Shown in pieces: positions 52,974-61,691 of a stretch of DNA of 64,000 nucleotides. The notes beneath the pieces are model-generated. The model worked only from the letters and a program-made list of their open reading frames with translations, was not told where the DNA came from and made no database searches. The DNA is taken from positions 62,001-126,000 of the forward strand of contig NZ_JANKJG010000003.1 of NCBI RefSeq assembly GCF_024733015.1. The letters are read 5' to 3'. Position 1 is the first letter of the stretch. Every line of letters begins with the position of its first letter. The stretch is from Pseudosulfitobacter koreensis (GTDB taxonomy: Bacteria > Pseudomonadota > Alphaproteobacteria > Rhodobacterales > Rhodobacteraceae). The position numbers and the translations under genes were made by a program.

Positions 52974-54016
52974 TGGCGGACGGCGCACCGCAGGGTCTGC
53001 GATACCCCTGGCCCGAGCCCCCCGAATTCGGCACTGCAATCGAAGTGGCGGACGGCGTGCTGTGGTTTCGCCTGCCGCTGCCGATGAAGCTGGATCACGT
53101 CAACATCTATGCGCTCGATGATGGCGACAGCTGGACGGTGATCGACACCGGGTTTGACACCGGCAAAACGCGCAAGCTGTGGCAGCAGATGCTGGATGGC
53201 CCCTTGGGTGGCAAACCCGTGGGCCGCGTCATCGTCACGCACCACCACCCCGACCACATCGGGCTTGCGGGCTGGTTCCAGACTGAGCACGGGGCCGAAC
53301 TGGTCACCACGCGCGCGGCCTGGCTGACGGCGCGGATGCTGACGCTGGACGAGCAGGCCACCCCACTGCCCGAAACGCTGGCGTTCTACCGCAGCCTCGG
53401 CATGGGGCCGGAAATCTACGAAAAACGCGCCGCCGAGCGCCCGTTCAACTTTGCCGATGTCGTGGCCCCCTTGCCGCTGGGATACACCCGCATCCAGCAG
53501 GACCAGACCATCCGCATCGGCGGGCGAACCTGGGACATTCACATGGGCAACGGCCACGCGCCGGAACATGCCACGTTCTGGAGCCGGGACGACAACCTGG
53601 TGCTGGCGGGCGACCAGATCCTGTCGTCGATCAGTCCCAATGTCGGTGTGCACGCGACCGAACCGATGGCCGACCCGATCGGCGAATGGCTGGAAGCCTG
53701 CGAACGGCTGGAACCGCTTGCGCGACCCGACCACTTGGTGCTGGGGGGGCACAAGCTGCCCTTTACCGGCCTGCCCACGCGTATGCGGCAACTGATCGAC
53801 AACCACCACGGTGCGCTGAAACGTCTGCTGGCCTATATCGACACGCCCAAATCTGCCACCGAATGCTATGCACCGCTGTTCAAACGCAAGATCGGCGAGG
53901 CGGAATATGGCCTCGCGATGGTTGAAGCCTTCGCCCATCTGTCGCACCTTCACCAGACGGGCCTTGCCACGCGCACCCGGCGCGATGACGGGGCATGGGT
54001 GTTTCAACAGGCGTAA
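52973..54016 (+). CDS. MBL-fold metallo-hydrolase
   Basis: A 347-residue metallo-beta-lactamase-fold hydrolase. The binuclear metal motif is THHHPDHIG. The following ligands appear in MGNGHAPEHATFW (His) and LAGDQILSSISP (Asp), and GGHKLPF gives the last His. The C-terminal 90 residues form an added helical domain. Coupling by one-base overlap to the acyl-CoA dehydrogenase suggests a thioesterase, lactonase or similar step in the same catabolic route; the substrate is not known. Confidence 0.87.
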   Translation: MADGAPQGLRYPWPEPPEFGTAIEVADGVLWFRLPLPMKLDHVNIYALDDGDSWTVIDTGFDTGKTRKLWQQMLDGPLGGKPVGRVIVTHHHPDHIGLAGWFQTEHGAELVTTRAAWLTARMLTLDEQATPLPETLAFYRSLGMGPEIYEKRAAERPFNFADVVAPLPLGYTRIQQDQTIRIGGRTWDIHMGNGHAPEHATFWSRDDNLVLAGDQILSSISPNVGVHATEPMADPIGEWLEACERLEPLARPDHLVLGGHKLPFTGLPTRMRQLIDNHHGALKRLLAYIDTPKSATECYAPLFKRKIGEAEYGLAMVEAFAHLSHLHQTGLATRTRRDDGAWVFQQA

Positions 54017-54025
54017 GGGGCGATC

Positions 54026-54496
54026 ATGGACGACGACATCAGGACAACGGCAGAGGCGATCGAGGCCGACGTGATGCCCCGCCTCTACGAGGTGCACTGC
54101 GACCCGAAGGCCACCAATGCCAACGACCAGCCGCTGCCCAAGGGCATGCAGGCCAAGCCCCAAGGCAAGAAAAGCCCCGCGCAATGGGCCTACGAGCGGC
54201 TTGCGCTTTACATCAAGAACTTCGAGGAAAAGCTCGACAATGAGCACGAGGTTGCCATGGGTTTTGCCGGTGGCGATGCGGGCGTGCTGCGGATCGAGGG
54301 GATGGGGTATTTCGACCCCGATGTGATCACCTTTTACGGCTCCGACCCGACCGGCGCGCGCACCCAACTGATCCAGCACGTGACGCAGCTGAACGTGATG
54401 CTGCGCGCCGTGCCCAAGGCGGTCGAGCAGGCAGCCCCCAACCGCATCGGATTTCGGCTGGCCGAGGCGCTGGACGACACCCCCGAAGAAGCATGA
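54026..54496 (+). CDS. DUF6173-like protein
   Basis: A 156-residue soluble protein, 9 bp after the MBL gene. Conserved-looking parts are SPAQWAYERLALYIKNFEEK, LDNEHEVAMGFAG and FYGSDPTGARTQLIQHVTQ, with LNVMLRAVPK toward the C-terminus. I associate this with a domain of unknown function (DUF6173) seen in Rhodobacteraceae; the function is not known. Being third in the acyl-CoA dehydrogenase - MBL run suggests an accessory part in that pathway. Confidence 0.7.
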   Translation: MDDDIRTTAEAIEADVMPRLYEVHCDPKATNANDQPLPKGMQAKPQGKKSPAQWAYERLALYIKNFEEKLDNEHEVAMGFAGGDAGVLRIEGMGYFDPDVITFYGSDPTGARTQLIQHVTQLNVMLRAVPKAVEQAAPNRIGFRLAEALDDTPEEA

Positions 54497-54599
54497 CGCA
54501 AAGCCGCCCCTGCGCGGCATTGACACCGTGACAGGGCCGTACAAATGCAGTACCGAGACGGCCAAAGTTGATCTTTTCAGACAGACAGGAGCCTGACAG

Positions 54600-54734
54600 A
54601 TGGCAGACCACAAACACGGTGAGATGGACACGAAGGTGCAACAGGACACGTTCAACGGCTTCATGGCATGGACCAAATGGAGCGTGATCGTGATTATTGC
54701 AGTGCTGATCGGCATGGCCATCTTCATTTCCTGA
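54600..54734 (+). CDS. aa3-type cytochrome c oxidase subunit IV
   Basis: A 44-residue single-helix protein matching the tiny bacterial subunit IV of aa3 cytochrome oxidase. It has a polar N-terminus (MADHKHGEMDTKVQQDTFNG), the motif FMAWTKW, and one helix (SVIVIIAVLIGMAIFIS) running to the C-terminus. The ribosome site CAGGAG lies 8 bp upstream. Subunits I-III are not in the window; in relatives this subunit is often encoded apart. Confidence 0.88.
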   Translation: MADHKHGEMDTKVQQDTFNGFMAWTKWSVIVIIAVLIGMAIFIS

Positions 54735-54779
54735 GCCCCGCCACGGCTTGCCCTTCCCAGATCACCGGAGACGGATCAC

Positions 54780-55379
54780 ATGCGTTCGATCATGATTGTG
54801 CTGTCCACGCTGACGGCTCTGGCAGGCTGTTCCACCAAAGCGGTGAACGATTCGCCACCCGAGGTCATAGCGGCCAGTGCCTACAGTGACGGCTCGGCCC
54901 CCTCGCTGACCCTGTTCACCATGGTCAACAACCGCTCGGGCAAGGGTGCGCATACCTCGCTGATGATCAACGGATCGCAGCGGGTGATCTTCGACCCCGC
55001 CGGATCGTTCAAGCACGCGCGCGTGCCGGAACAGGGCGATGTGCTATACGGCGTGTCGCCCGCGGTGCTTCAGGGTTACAAAAGCGCCCACGCCCGCAGC
55101 ACCTTTCACGTGGTCAGCCAGACCGTGCCGGTGACCGCCAGCCAGGCGGAACAGGCGCTGCGGCTGGTGCGCAACTATGGCAATGTCGGCGATGCGCAAT
55201 GCGCGCAGGCCACCACTGCGGTGCTGGCGCAGGTGCCGGGGTTTGAAACGGTGACCTCAACCTGGTTTCCCACCAATCTGATGGAACAGTTCGGCACCTT
55301 CCCGAATGTGGTCACCGACAAGTACTATGAAAACGACGAAGGCGACATCGTGGACGGCATCGCGAAGGTTCAGCTTTAG
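54780..55379 (+). CDS. lipoprotein with permuted NlpC/P60-like cysteine hydrolase features
   Basis: A 199-residue lipoprotein: short signal peptide with lipobox LAGC, Cys17 acylated. In the mature part, His58 in GAHTSLMINGSQRVIFDPAG precedes Cys141 in AQCAQATTAVLAQVPGF. This His-before-Cys order resembles circularly permuted NlpC/P60 (YiiX-like) amidohydrolases. An outer-membrane-anchored cell-wall or lipid hydrolase is possible, but the family call is tentative. Confidence 0.65.
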   Translation: MRSIMIVLSTLTALAGCSTKAVNDSPPEVIAASAYSDGSAPSLTLFTMVNNRSGKGAHTSLMINGSQRVIFDPAGSFKHARVPEQGDVLYGVSPAVLQGYKSAHARSTFHVVSQTVPVTASQAEQALRLVRNYGNVGDAQCAQATTAVLAQVPGFETVTSTWFPTNLMEQFGTFPNVVTDKYYENDEGDIVDGIAKVQL

Positions 55380-55401
55380 GCGCGAGGGCGAACGCTCCGC
55401 G

Positions 55402-55725
55402 CTATCCCATCACCAGAATATAAAGCGTCAGCACCACAGCCCCCGACCCTATGGAGGCCAGGACATTCTTGGTCTTCATCCCAACACCCACGGCCACCAG
55501 CGCCGCCAGCAGCCGCCCCGGTTCGGGGCCGGTGCCCGCCTCGTTTGAAAAGGCCACCAGCGGTGTCACCATCGCAGGCAGGATCGCCACGGCGGTATAG
55601 CGCAGATGCCGCAGCAGCCATGGCGGCAGCGGGCGGTCACCGACCAGCCCCAGGAACGAGAAGCGCAGGAAAAAGCTGCCCACGCCCAGCGAGATGATAA
55701 CGGTCCACAGGGTCAGGTCGCTCAT
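55402..55725 (-). CDS. azlD: AzlD-family transporter subunit
   Basis: A 107-residue membrane protein with four hydrophobic stretches, the small partner of AzlC in branched-chain amino acid export (LTLWTVIISLGVGSFFLRFS, LLRHLRYTAVAILPAMVTPL). The ATG at 55725 overlaps the azlC stop by 4 nt; the open frame upstream inside azlC is not used. Its 3' end faces the lipoprotein gene. Confidence 0.9.
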   Translation of the reverse strand: MSDLTLWTVIISLGVGSFFLRFSFLGLVGDRPLPPWLLRHLRYTAVAILPAMVTPLVAFSNEAGTGPEPGRLLAALVAVGVGMKTKNVLASIGSGAVVLTLYILVMG

Positions 55726-56429
55726 GCGCGCCGCTCCATCCACAATTCCGCTTGCGCGCCCGCGATCATGCCGGCCCCGCCCGCGATGATCAGCCCCAGC
55801 GACCACGGCACGGCGGCGGCGAACAGGCTGACCACGACGGCAGTGAAGGCGGCGATCACGTGGGGCAGGGTCCGCATTGCAGGGGCCACCATCGCCAGAA
55901 AGGCAATCGGCAGCGCAAAATCAATCGGGATCTGCGGCGGCAGCGCACTGCCGATCAGCGCGCCGGCCAGACTGGCTCCGTACCAGACCGTCATCACCAG
56001 CATGCAGGTGCCCATGTAATAGGCCATCCGCTCGGGCACCGTCATCGCCGGTTCCGCCTCGAACTTCTGATGGCTCAGCGCATAGCTTTGATCGACCAGC
56101 AGATAGGCTGCAAAGACCCGCTGCCACATCGGCGCGCGCCCCAGATAGGGGGTCAGGGCGGCGGAATACATCGCAACCCGCAGGTTCACCGCCAGCGCCG
56201 AGATGATGACCACCACCGTGGGTGCATTTTCCTGCATCAATTGCAGCGCCGTGAACTGCGCCGCCCCCGCGATGACCGCCAGCGAAAAGGTCATGACCTC
56301 GAAGAGGTTCAGCCCCGCTTCGGTGGCCAGTACGCCAAAGAGCAGCGCAAAGGGGCCTGCGACCAGCGTAAACGGGGCGCTGTCGCGGATGCCGCGCCAG
56401 AACGCGGTTTTGGTGGTGGTGGTGGACAT
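55722..56429 (-). CDS. azlC: AzlC-family branched-chain amino acid permease
   Basis: A 235-residue membrane permease of the AzlC/LIV-E family. Signature pieces are FWRGIRDSAPFTLVAGPFAL, AGAAQFTALQLM and YLLVDQSYALS. With AzlD it exports branched-chain amino acids or analogues in characterised systems. It diverges from fdhD with a 47-bp gap that must hold both promoters. Confidence 0.92.
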   Translation of the reverse strand: MSTTTTKTAFWRGIRDSAPFTLVAGPFALLFGVLATEAGLNLFEVMTFSLAVIAGAAQFTALQLMQENAPTVVVIISALAVNLRVAMYSAALTPYLGRAPMWQRVFAAYLLVDQSYALSHQKFEAEPAMTVPERMAYYMGTCMLVMTVWYGASLAGALIGSALPPQIPIDFALPIAFLAMVAPAMRTLPHVIAAFTAVVVSLFAAAVPWSLGLIIAGGAGMIAGAQAELWMERRA

Positions 56430-56476
56430 TGTGAAACCTTAGTGTTGGTCTAAGGCGTAACGGGCAATCTCAGGGG

Positions 56477-57367
56477 ATGCAATTGGCGACGCAAGACAAC
56501 GCAGGCAGCTATCTGATAGCGCCCATGCCCGCGCGCGTGGGACTGACGCGCAGCGTGACCGGCTTTGACCAGACCGGCGCGCAGATCGACCTGTCGGTGG
56601 TCGAGGAGCGGCCCCTGACGATCTACCTCAATGCGCAGGAAATCGTCACGGCGATGACCATCGGCGATTACCCCGAATATCTGGCGCTGGGCTTTTTGCG
56701 CAACCAGCGGATGCTGGGCGACGATGACGTGGTGACCGGCGTCGATTACGATGATGAACTGCAGGTGGTGGTGGTGCGCACCGCGCGCCAGACCAACCAC
56801 GAGGACAAACTGAAGAAGAAGACCCGCACCAGCGGTTGCGCCGTGGGCACCGTCTTTGGTGACATGATGGAGGGGCTGGATGGCGTCGTTCTGCCCGCCA
56901 CGCCCGTGCGCACGTCGTGGCTCTATGCTTTGAGTGCCGCGATCAATCGCACGCCCTCGCTGTATCTGGAGGCAGGAGCGATTCACGGCACGGTGCTCTG
57001 CCACCAGGACCGCCCGCTGGTTTATATGGAAGACGTCGGCCGCCATAATGCCGTCGACAAGATCGCGGGCTGGATGCTGGACGAAGGCGTGGGGCCCGAC
57101 GACAAGATTCTGTACACAACGGGCCGTTTGACGTCCGAAATGGTGATCAAGACCGCGATGATGGGCATTCCGGTGCTGGCCTCCCGCTCGGGGTTCACTG
57201 CGTGGGGCGTCGAGATCGCGCAGCAGGTGGGGTTGACGCTGATCGGACGCATGCGCGGCCAGCGGTTTGTCTGCCTTGCCGGAGAAGACCGCCTGATCCG
57301 CGACGCCGACCCCGCCGCCGTGCAGGACGAGCCGCGCAAATCAGGCCGCAAGGGGGGCACGGGATGA
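56477..57367 (+). CDS. fdhD: formate dehydrogenase accessory sulfurtransferase FdhD
   Basis: A 296-residue FdhD, which transfers sulfur from a cysteine desulfurase to the molybdenum of formate dehydrogenase. Family segments are RPLTIYLNAQEIVTAMTIGD, EYLALGFLRNQRM, VYMEDVGRHNAVDKIAGWM and LYTTGRLTSEMVIKTAMMGI. The loop that carries CxxC in E. coli reads TSGCAVGT, so only the first cysteine (Cys121) is kept. No formate dehydrogenase genes are here. It overlaps mobA by 4 nt. Confidence 0.93.
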   Translation: MQLATQDNAGSYLIAPMPARVGLTRSVTGFDQTGAQIDLSVVEERPLTIYLNAQEIVTAMTIGDYPEYLALGFLRNQRMLGDDDVVTGVDYDDELQVVVVRTARQTNHEDKLKKKTRTSGCAVGTVFGDMMEGLDGVVLPATPVRTSWLYALSAAINRTPSLYLEAGAIHGTVLCHQDRPLVYMEDVGRHNAVDKIAGWMLDEGVGPDDKILYTTGRLTSEMVIKTAMMGIPVLASRSGFTAWGVEIAQQVGLTLIGRMRGQRFVCLAGEDRLIRDADPAAVQDEPRKSGRKGGTG

Positions 57368-57990
57368 AGCAACCCTTGGGCGTGATCCTGGCCGGTGGAC
57401 TGGCCACGCGGATGGGCGGTGGCGACAAGGCGCTGCTGGATTTGGGCGGTCAAAGCCTGCTGGCGCGCGTCATCGCGCGGCTGAAACCGCAGGTGGCGGG
57501 GCTGGCGCTGAACGCCAATGGCGATGCGGCGCGGTTTTCGGGCTTTGACCTGCCTGTGGTGGCCGACAGCGTGGACGGTTTCGCGGGGCCATTGGCGGGC
57601 GTGCTGGCGGGACTGGACTGGGCCGCGGGCCAAGGCGCCGACGCAATCGTGACCGTCGCCGCCGACACGCCGTTCTTTCCCTGCGATCTGGTGCCGCGCC
57701 TGTTGCTGGCGTCCGAAGGGATGACCAACCCGCTGGCACTGGCCGCGACGCCGCGCGGCGATGCGGATACGAAATCCATGACCGCCGGGCTGATCCGGCA
57801 TCCCACATTTGGCCTCTGGCCCGTTGCGTTGCGTGACGATTTGCGCGCCTCCTTGAACGACGGACTGCGCAAGGTGGTGATCTGGACCGACAAGCACGGC
57901 GGCCAGCTGGCAGAGTTTTCCGACGTGGGCGATCCGTTCTTTAACGTGAACACGCCCGAGGATCTGGCGGCGGCACAGGCGATGCTATGA
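57364..57990 (+). CDS. mobA: molybdenum cofactor guanylyltransferase
   Basis: A 208-residue nucleotidyltransferase making bis-MGD cofactor from Mo-molybdopterin and GTP. The N-terminal GTP-binding loop is VILAGGLATRMGGGDKALL, and the metal-binding VAADTPFFP follows. The C-terminal FFNVNTPEDLAAA is typical. It is coupled by ATGA overlaps to fdhD before and mobB after, fitting supply of bis-MGD for formate-dehydrogenase-type enzymes. Confidence 0.95.
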   Translation: MKQPLGVILAGGLATRMGGGDKALLDLGGQSLLARVIARLKPQVAGLALNANGDAARFSGFDLPVVADSVDGFAGPLAGVLAGLDWAAGQGADAIVTVAADTPFFPCDLVPRLLLASEGMTNPLALAATPRGDADTKSMTAGLIRHPTFGLWPVALRDDLRASLNDGLRKVVIWTDKHGGQLAEFSDVGDPFFNVNTPEDLAAAQAML

Positions 57991-58478
57991 GGATCTTCGG
58001 CGTCGTCGGCTGGAAGAACGCAGGCAAGACCGGCCTGATGGAACGGCTGGTCACCGAAATCACTGGGCACGGCTTTAGCGTCAGTACGGTAAAACACGCG
58101 CACCATTCCTTCGACGTGGACCACCCAGGCAAAGACAGCCACCGCCACCGCGTTGCAGGCGCGACCGAGGTCCTGCTGGCCTCGCGCAACCGCTTTGCCC
58201 TGATGCACGAAATGCGCGGCGCGGACGAATTGCCGTTGTCGGCGCTGCTGGAAAAGCTGTCGCCGGTCGATCTGGTGCTGGTCGAGGGCTACAAACGCGA
58301 CGCCCACCCGAAGGTCGAGGCGCACCGGGCTGTGACAGGCAACCCGCTGATCGCGCCCGGTGATCCGACGGTGCGGGCGGTGGCCAGCGACAGCGCGGTG
58401 GACGTAACGGTGCCGGTTTTCGATCTGGATGACACGCGCGCGATTGCCGATTTTATCCTCTCGCAGGTGGGGCTGTGA
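57987..58478 (+). CDS. mobB: molybdopterin-guanine dinucleotide biosynthesis protein MobB
   Basis: A 163-residue P-loop GTPase assisting MobA. Walker A is GWKNAGKTGLM near residue 9, followed by VKHAHHSFDVDHPGKDSHRH and LVLVEGYKRDAHPKVE. The last base of its stop is the first base of the following moeA fusion (TGATG). Confidence 0.94.
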   Translation: MRIFGVVGWKNAGKTGLMERLVTEITGHGFSVSTVKHAHHSFDVDHPGKDSHRHRVAGATEVLLASRNRFALMHEMRGADELPLSALLEKLSPVDLVLVEGYKRDAHPKVEAHRAVTGNPLIAPGDPTVRAVASDSAVDVTVPVFDLDDTRAIADFILSQVGL

Positions 58479-60583
58479 TGTTCGACACAGTCATCGTGGT
58501 GGACTGGTCGGGTGGTAATGATCGCGGCCCGACGCCCAAGGCCGACGCGATCTGGGCCTGTGTCGCCCGCTCAGGCACACCCGAAGCCCCCGTCTACCTG
58601 CGCAACCGACAGGTGGCCGAGGCGTGGATCGGTGATATGTTGCAAGCCGAACGCACTGCGGGTCGGCGGGTGCTGGCAGGGTTCGATTTCCCCTTCGGCT
58701 ATCCGCGTGGCTTTGCGCGGGCCATGGCAGGCTCGGATGATCCGCTCGCCTTGTGGGACTGGTTCGCCGCGCGGATCGAGGATGCGCCCAAGGCCAACAA
58801 CCGTTTCGATGTGGCTGGGGCAATTAATCGGTCGCTTGGGACCAACGGGCCCTTCTGGGGCAATGGTTTAAAGCGTGATGTGGACGGCTTGCCGCGTACC
58901 AAGGTGGGCTATCAGAACCCTTTTGCCGAACGGCGCAGGGCGGAAAAACTTGCCAAGGGGGCCTTTGCCGTCTGGCAGCTGAGCGGTGCAGGCTCGGTCG
59001 GGTCGCAGGCGCTGATGGGGCTGCCGGTGTTGGCGCGGTTGCGGCAGCGTTTTGCAGATGACCTGACCGTCTGGCCGTTTCAGCCGCTGGACGCAGGCAT
59101 TGCACTGGTCGAGGTCTGGCCCTCGCTGATCGCACCCGAGATTGCGGCGCAGACCATGCCGGACGAGATCAAGGACGCCGCTCAGGTGCGGGTTCTGGCG
59201 CAGGCGCTGTCGGCGCTGCCGCCTGCGGAGATGGAAGCAATGCTGGCGGATGGCGATGCGCAAGAGGGTTGGATATTGGGGCTGGGCCACGAGAATGCCT
59301 TGCGCGCGGCGCTGACACCGGGTGATCCGGTGCCGCCGCCCCTGTCCAACGATTGCTTTGCCCTGCCGCCGGGTGTGGCCTGGACTCCGGTGGATGAAGC
59401 GTTGGCGCTGTTGCAAGAGCGCCTGACCCCGGTTGCACGGGTTGAAACCTGCACCGTACAGCAGGCTCTGGGCCGGGTGCTGGCCGCCCCTGTCACCGCG
59501 CTGCGGTCCAATCCTCCAAGGCCCAATACGGCGGTGGACGGCTACGGCTTCGCGGGCGGGCGTGACGCGGGAGTACACGTGCTGCCATTGACTGATGGGC
59601 GCGCGGCGGCGGGCGGCGATTTTGACGGCACGGTGCCTGCGGGCCACGCGGTGCGCGTGCTGACCGGCGCCGCGCTGCCTGCGGGCGTCGACACCGTGGT
59701 GCTGCAAGAGGACGTGACCGTCGATGGCGGTCGCATCGCGTTCAACGGGCCGGTCAAGGCCGGTGCAAACAGCCGCCGCGCGGGCGAAGACGTGGCCGCA
59801 GGCGATGAGATCCTGCCGCAAGGGCGCCGACTGACACCTGCCGATCTGGCGCTGCTGGCAGCGGTGGGCGTGGGCACGGTGCAGGTCTTTGCGCCGCTGC
59901 GCGTGGGCGTGTTGTCCACGGGCGACGAGTTGTCCGAAGCGGGCAGCGACGCAGGCGCGACCCAGATCTACGACGCCAACCGCCCGATGCTGCTGGGTCT
60001 GCTGACCCGGCTGGGGCACGAAGCGGTTGATCTGGGCCGGGTGGCCGATGACCGAAGCGCACTGGCCGCTGCACTGGATGGGGCGCTGGACGGGGCGGGC
60101 GTGGACGCGATCCTGACCAGCGGCGGTGCATCTGCGGGCGACGAGGACCACGTGTCTGCCCTGTTGCGCGATGCGGGCGCGATGGCGCTGTGGCGGATCG
60201 CGGTGAAACCGGGGCGACCATTGGCATTGGGCATGTGGAACGGCACACCGGTCTTTGGCCTGCCGGGCAATCCGGTCGCGGCGATGGTCTGCACGCTGGT
60301 GTTCGCCGCCCCCGCGCTGGGTCTGCTGGCAGGGGCAGGCTGGCAGGCACCCCAAGGTTTCGAGGTGCCCGCAGGCTTTGAGAAATCCAAGAAACCCGGA
60401 CGCCGCGAATACCTGCGCGCGCGGATGCGCGGCGGCGTGGTCGAGGTGTTCCGGTCGGAAGGGTCGGGCCGGATCAGCGGGCTGAGTTGGGCCGAAGGGC
60501 TGGTCGAATTGCCCGATGGTGCAGCCGTGGTCAAACCGGGCGATCCGGTGCGCTTCATCCCCTGGGGCGGTTTAGGGCTGTGA
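58478..60583 (+). CDS. MoeA fused to an N-terminal RNase H-fold-like (DUF429-type) domain
   Basis: A 701-residue two-part protein. Residues about 310-701 are a complete MoeA, the molybdotransferase that puts Mo into adenylylated molybdopterin: NTAVDGYGF, VLTGAALPAGVDTVV, VGVLSTGDELSE, TSGGASAGDEDHV and FGLPGNPVAAMV. Residues 1-290 are unrelated to MoeA. They show VIVVDWSGG, GFDFPFG, LVEVWPSL and IKDAAQVRVLAQALSAL, spaced acidic motifs like those of DUF429 RNase H-fold predicted nucleases. The function of this half is unknown. A GTG at 58475 is an alternative start. It ends the fdhD-mobA-mobB-moeA run. Codon use is even across the junction, so it is a real single gene. Confidence 0.85.
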   Translation: MFDTVIVVDWSGGNDRGPTPKADAIWACVARSGTPEAPVYLRNRQVAEAWIGDMLQAERTAGRRVLAGFDFPFGYPRGFARAMAGSDDPLALWDWFAARIEDAPKANNRFDVAGAINRSLGTNGPFWGNGLKRDVDGLPRTKVGYQNPFAERRRAEKLAKGAFAVWQLSGAGSVGSQALMGLPVLARLRQRFADDLTVWPFQPLDAGIALVEVWPSLIAPEIAAQTMPDEIKDAAQVRVLAQALSALPPAEMEAMLADGDAQEGWILGLGHENALRAALTPGDPVPPPLSNDCFALPPGVAWTPVDEALALLQERLTPVARVETCTVQQALGRVLAAPVTALRSNPPRPNTAVDGYGFAGGRDAGVHVLPLTDGRAAAGGDFDGTVPAGHAVRVLTGAALPAGVDTVVLQEDVTVDGGRIAFNGPVKAGANSRRAGEDVAAGDEILPQGRRLTPADLALLAAVGVGTVQVFAPLRVGVLSTGDELSEAGSDAGATQIYDANRPMLLGLLTRLGHEAVDLGRVADDRSALAAALDGALDGAGVDAILTSGGASAGDEDHVSALLRDAGAMALWRIAVKPGRPLALGMWNGTPVFGLPGNPVAAMVCTLVFAAPALGLLAGAGWQAPQGFEVPAGFEKSKKPGRREYLRARMRGGVVEVFRSEGSGRISGLSWAEGLVELPDGAAVVKPGDPVRFIPWGGLGL

Positions 60584-60609
60584 AGTCCGACGCCGCGGAA
60601 AGTTGAAAC

Positions 60610-61677
60610 CTAGTCGAACGTCCCCGCCACGCGGCCCAGCAGCATGAAGGCGCGCGCCGTGCGGGTGTCGGCCAGCGCGGAAATGTCGGCGTCGTCGGCT
60701 TCGGCCTCGAACGCGGCAAAGCTGCGGTCGAAACGGCGCAAAAAGTGATGCGCGGCGTCGCGAAAGATCGGGTCCTGTTTCATCCGCCCGGCGGTCAGCG
60801 CCAGCGACGAGCGGTCGCGCACCCCACCCAAAGCTGCGACACTGCGGCCCCGCGCGCCATGGGCAAAGCTGCGCCATATCTCGGGGCGGGCGCGGTCCGG
60901 GGTCAGGTCGTCCATGTAGATGCCGTCCTGGCTGAGCAGGGTCAGGATATCCTGCGCGGCCTGGATGATCTGTGCGGTGGGCCGATCCTTGAGTGCGCGG
61001 CGCAGCGCAGAGAAGCCTTCGGCATCCTCGGCGGTTTCGGGGAAGTTCAGGGCGCGGATGAAATCTTCGCGGGCCAGTGGCGGTGCTGTCTCTTCGGATG
61101 TGGTGCCAAGCGCCAGCTTGGGCTGGTCGTCGGCGGGCTGCGGCGCCATCGGCGGCGGCGCATGGCGCGCGCTGTGCGGTGCGTCGCGGCGGGTGTGGAA
61201 GGTGGCCAGCGTGGTTTCGGTCTTGCGCGCGGCGGCGGCGATCTCATCCAGCTTGCGCGCAACCGAAGGTTCGCCTGACAGATCGCGGGCGTGTTGCTGC
61301 GCGATATAAGCCTGGCGGATGGCGTCGATGGCGGCCTGCAAACGCTGGCTTTCCTCGCGCATGACGCGGCTGGCCCTGGCCGCTGTCGCCGCCACCCAGA
61401 TCATGCCCACGGGCATGAAGACGGCCAGTATGGACATCAGAAACATCAACCCTTCGGTGCCGGTCTCTTGCCCCTCCGGGGCGGCGGGCATGCTGACAAA
61501 GAACACCGTCGCCCCCAGAAGCCAAACCACCGACAGTGCGATGGCCGCGATCTCGATTCCCGAGATGCCGCCTGCGCGGGGGCGGTCATAGATACCCAGC
61601 GGCGTGGGACGTGCCTGCGCCGGGGACGCAGGCCGCGCCTGGTTCGATTTGCTCTGGGCTGGCGACGTGTCGGCCAT
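60610..61677 (-). CDS. inner-membrane protein of unknown function
   Basis: A 355-residue protein: Pro/Ala/Ser-rich cytoplasmic N-terminus (about 1-38) and two membrane helices (IEIAAIALSVVWLLGATVFF, 41-62; LMFLMSILAVFMPVGMIWVA, 77-97). A coiled-coil-like stretch (SRVMREESQRLQAAIDAIRQ) and a helical C-terminal domain follow (FSALRRALKDRPTAQIIQAA, MKQDPIFRDAAHHFLRRFDR). No family is recognised. It lies 14 bp after the greA stop in the same direction, so the two are probably co-transcribed. Confidence 0.72.
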   Translation of the reverse strand: MADTSPAQSKSNQARPASPAQARPTPLGIYDRPRAGGISGIEIAAIALSVVWLLGATVFFVSMPAAPEGQETGTEGLMFLMSILAVFMPVGMIWVAATAARASRVMREESQRLQAAIDAIRQAYIAQQHARDLSGEPSVARKLDEIAAAARKTETTLATFHTRRDAPHSARHAPPPMAPQPADDQPKLALGTTSEETAPPLAREDFIRALNFPETAEDAEGFSALRRALKDRPTAQIIQAAQDILTLLSQDGIYMDDLTPDRARPEIWRSFAHGARGRSVAALGGVRDRSSLALTAGRMKQDPIFRDAAHHFLRRFDRSFAAFEAEADDADISALADTRTARAFMLLGRVAGTFD

Positions 61678-61691
61678 GTCTTGGATTCCGA

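Noticed and set aside
55380..55401. Imperfect G/C hairpin between the lipoprotein gene and azlD
   Set aside because: The stem (GCGCGAG with CTCCGCGC) needs a bulge and has no T-run on either strand; too weak to call a terminator.
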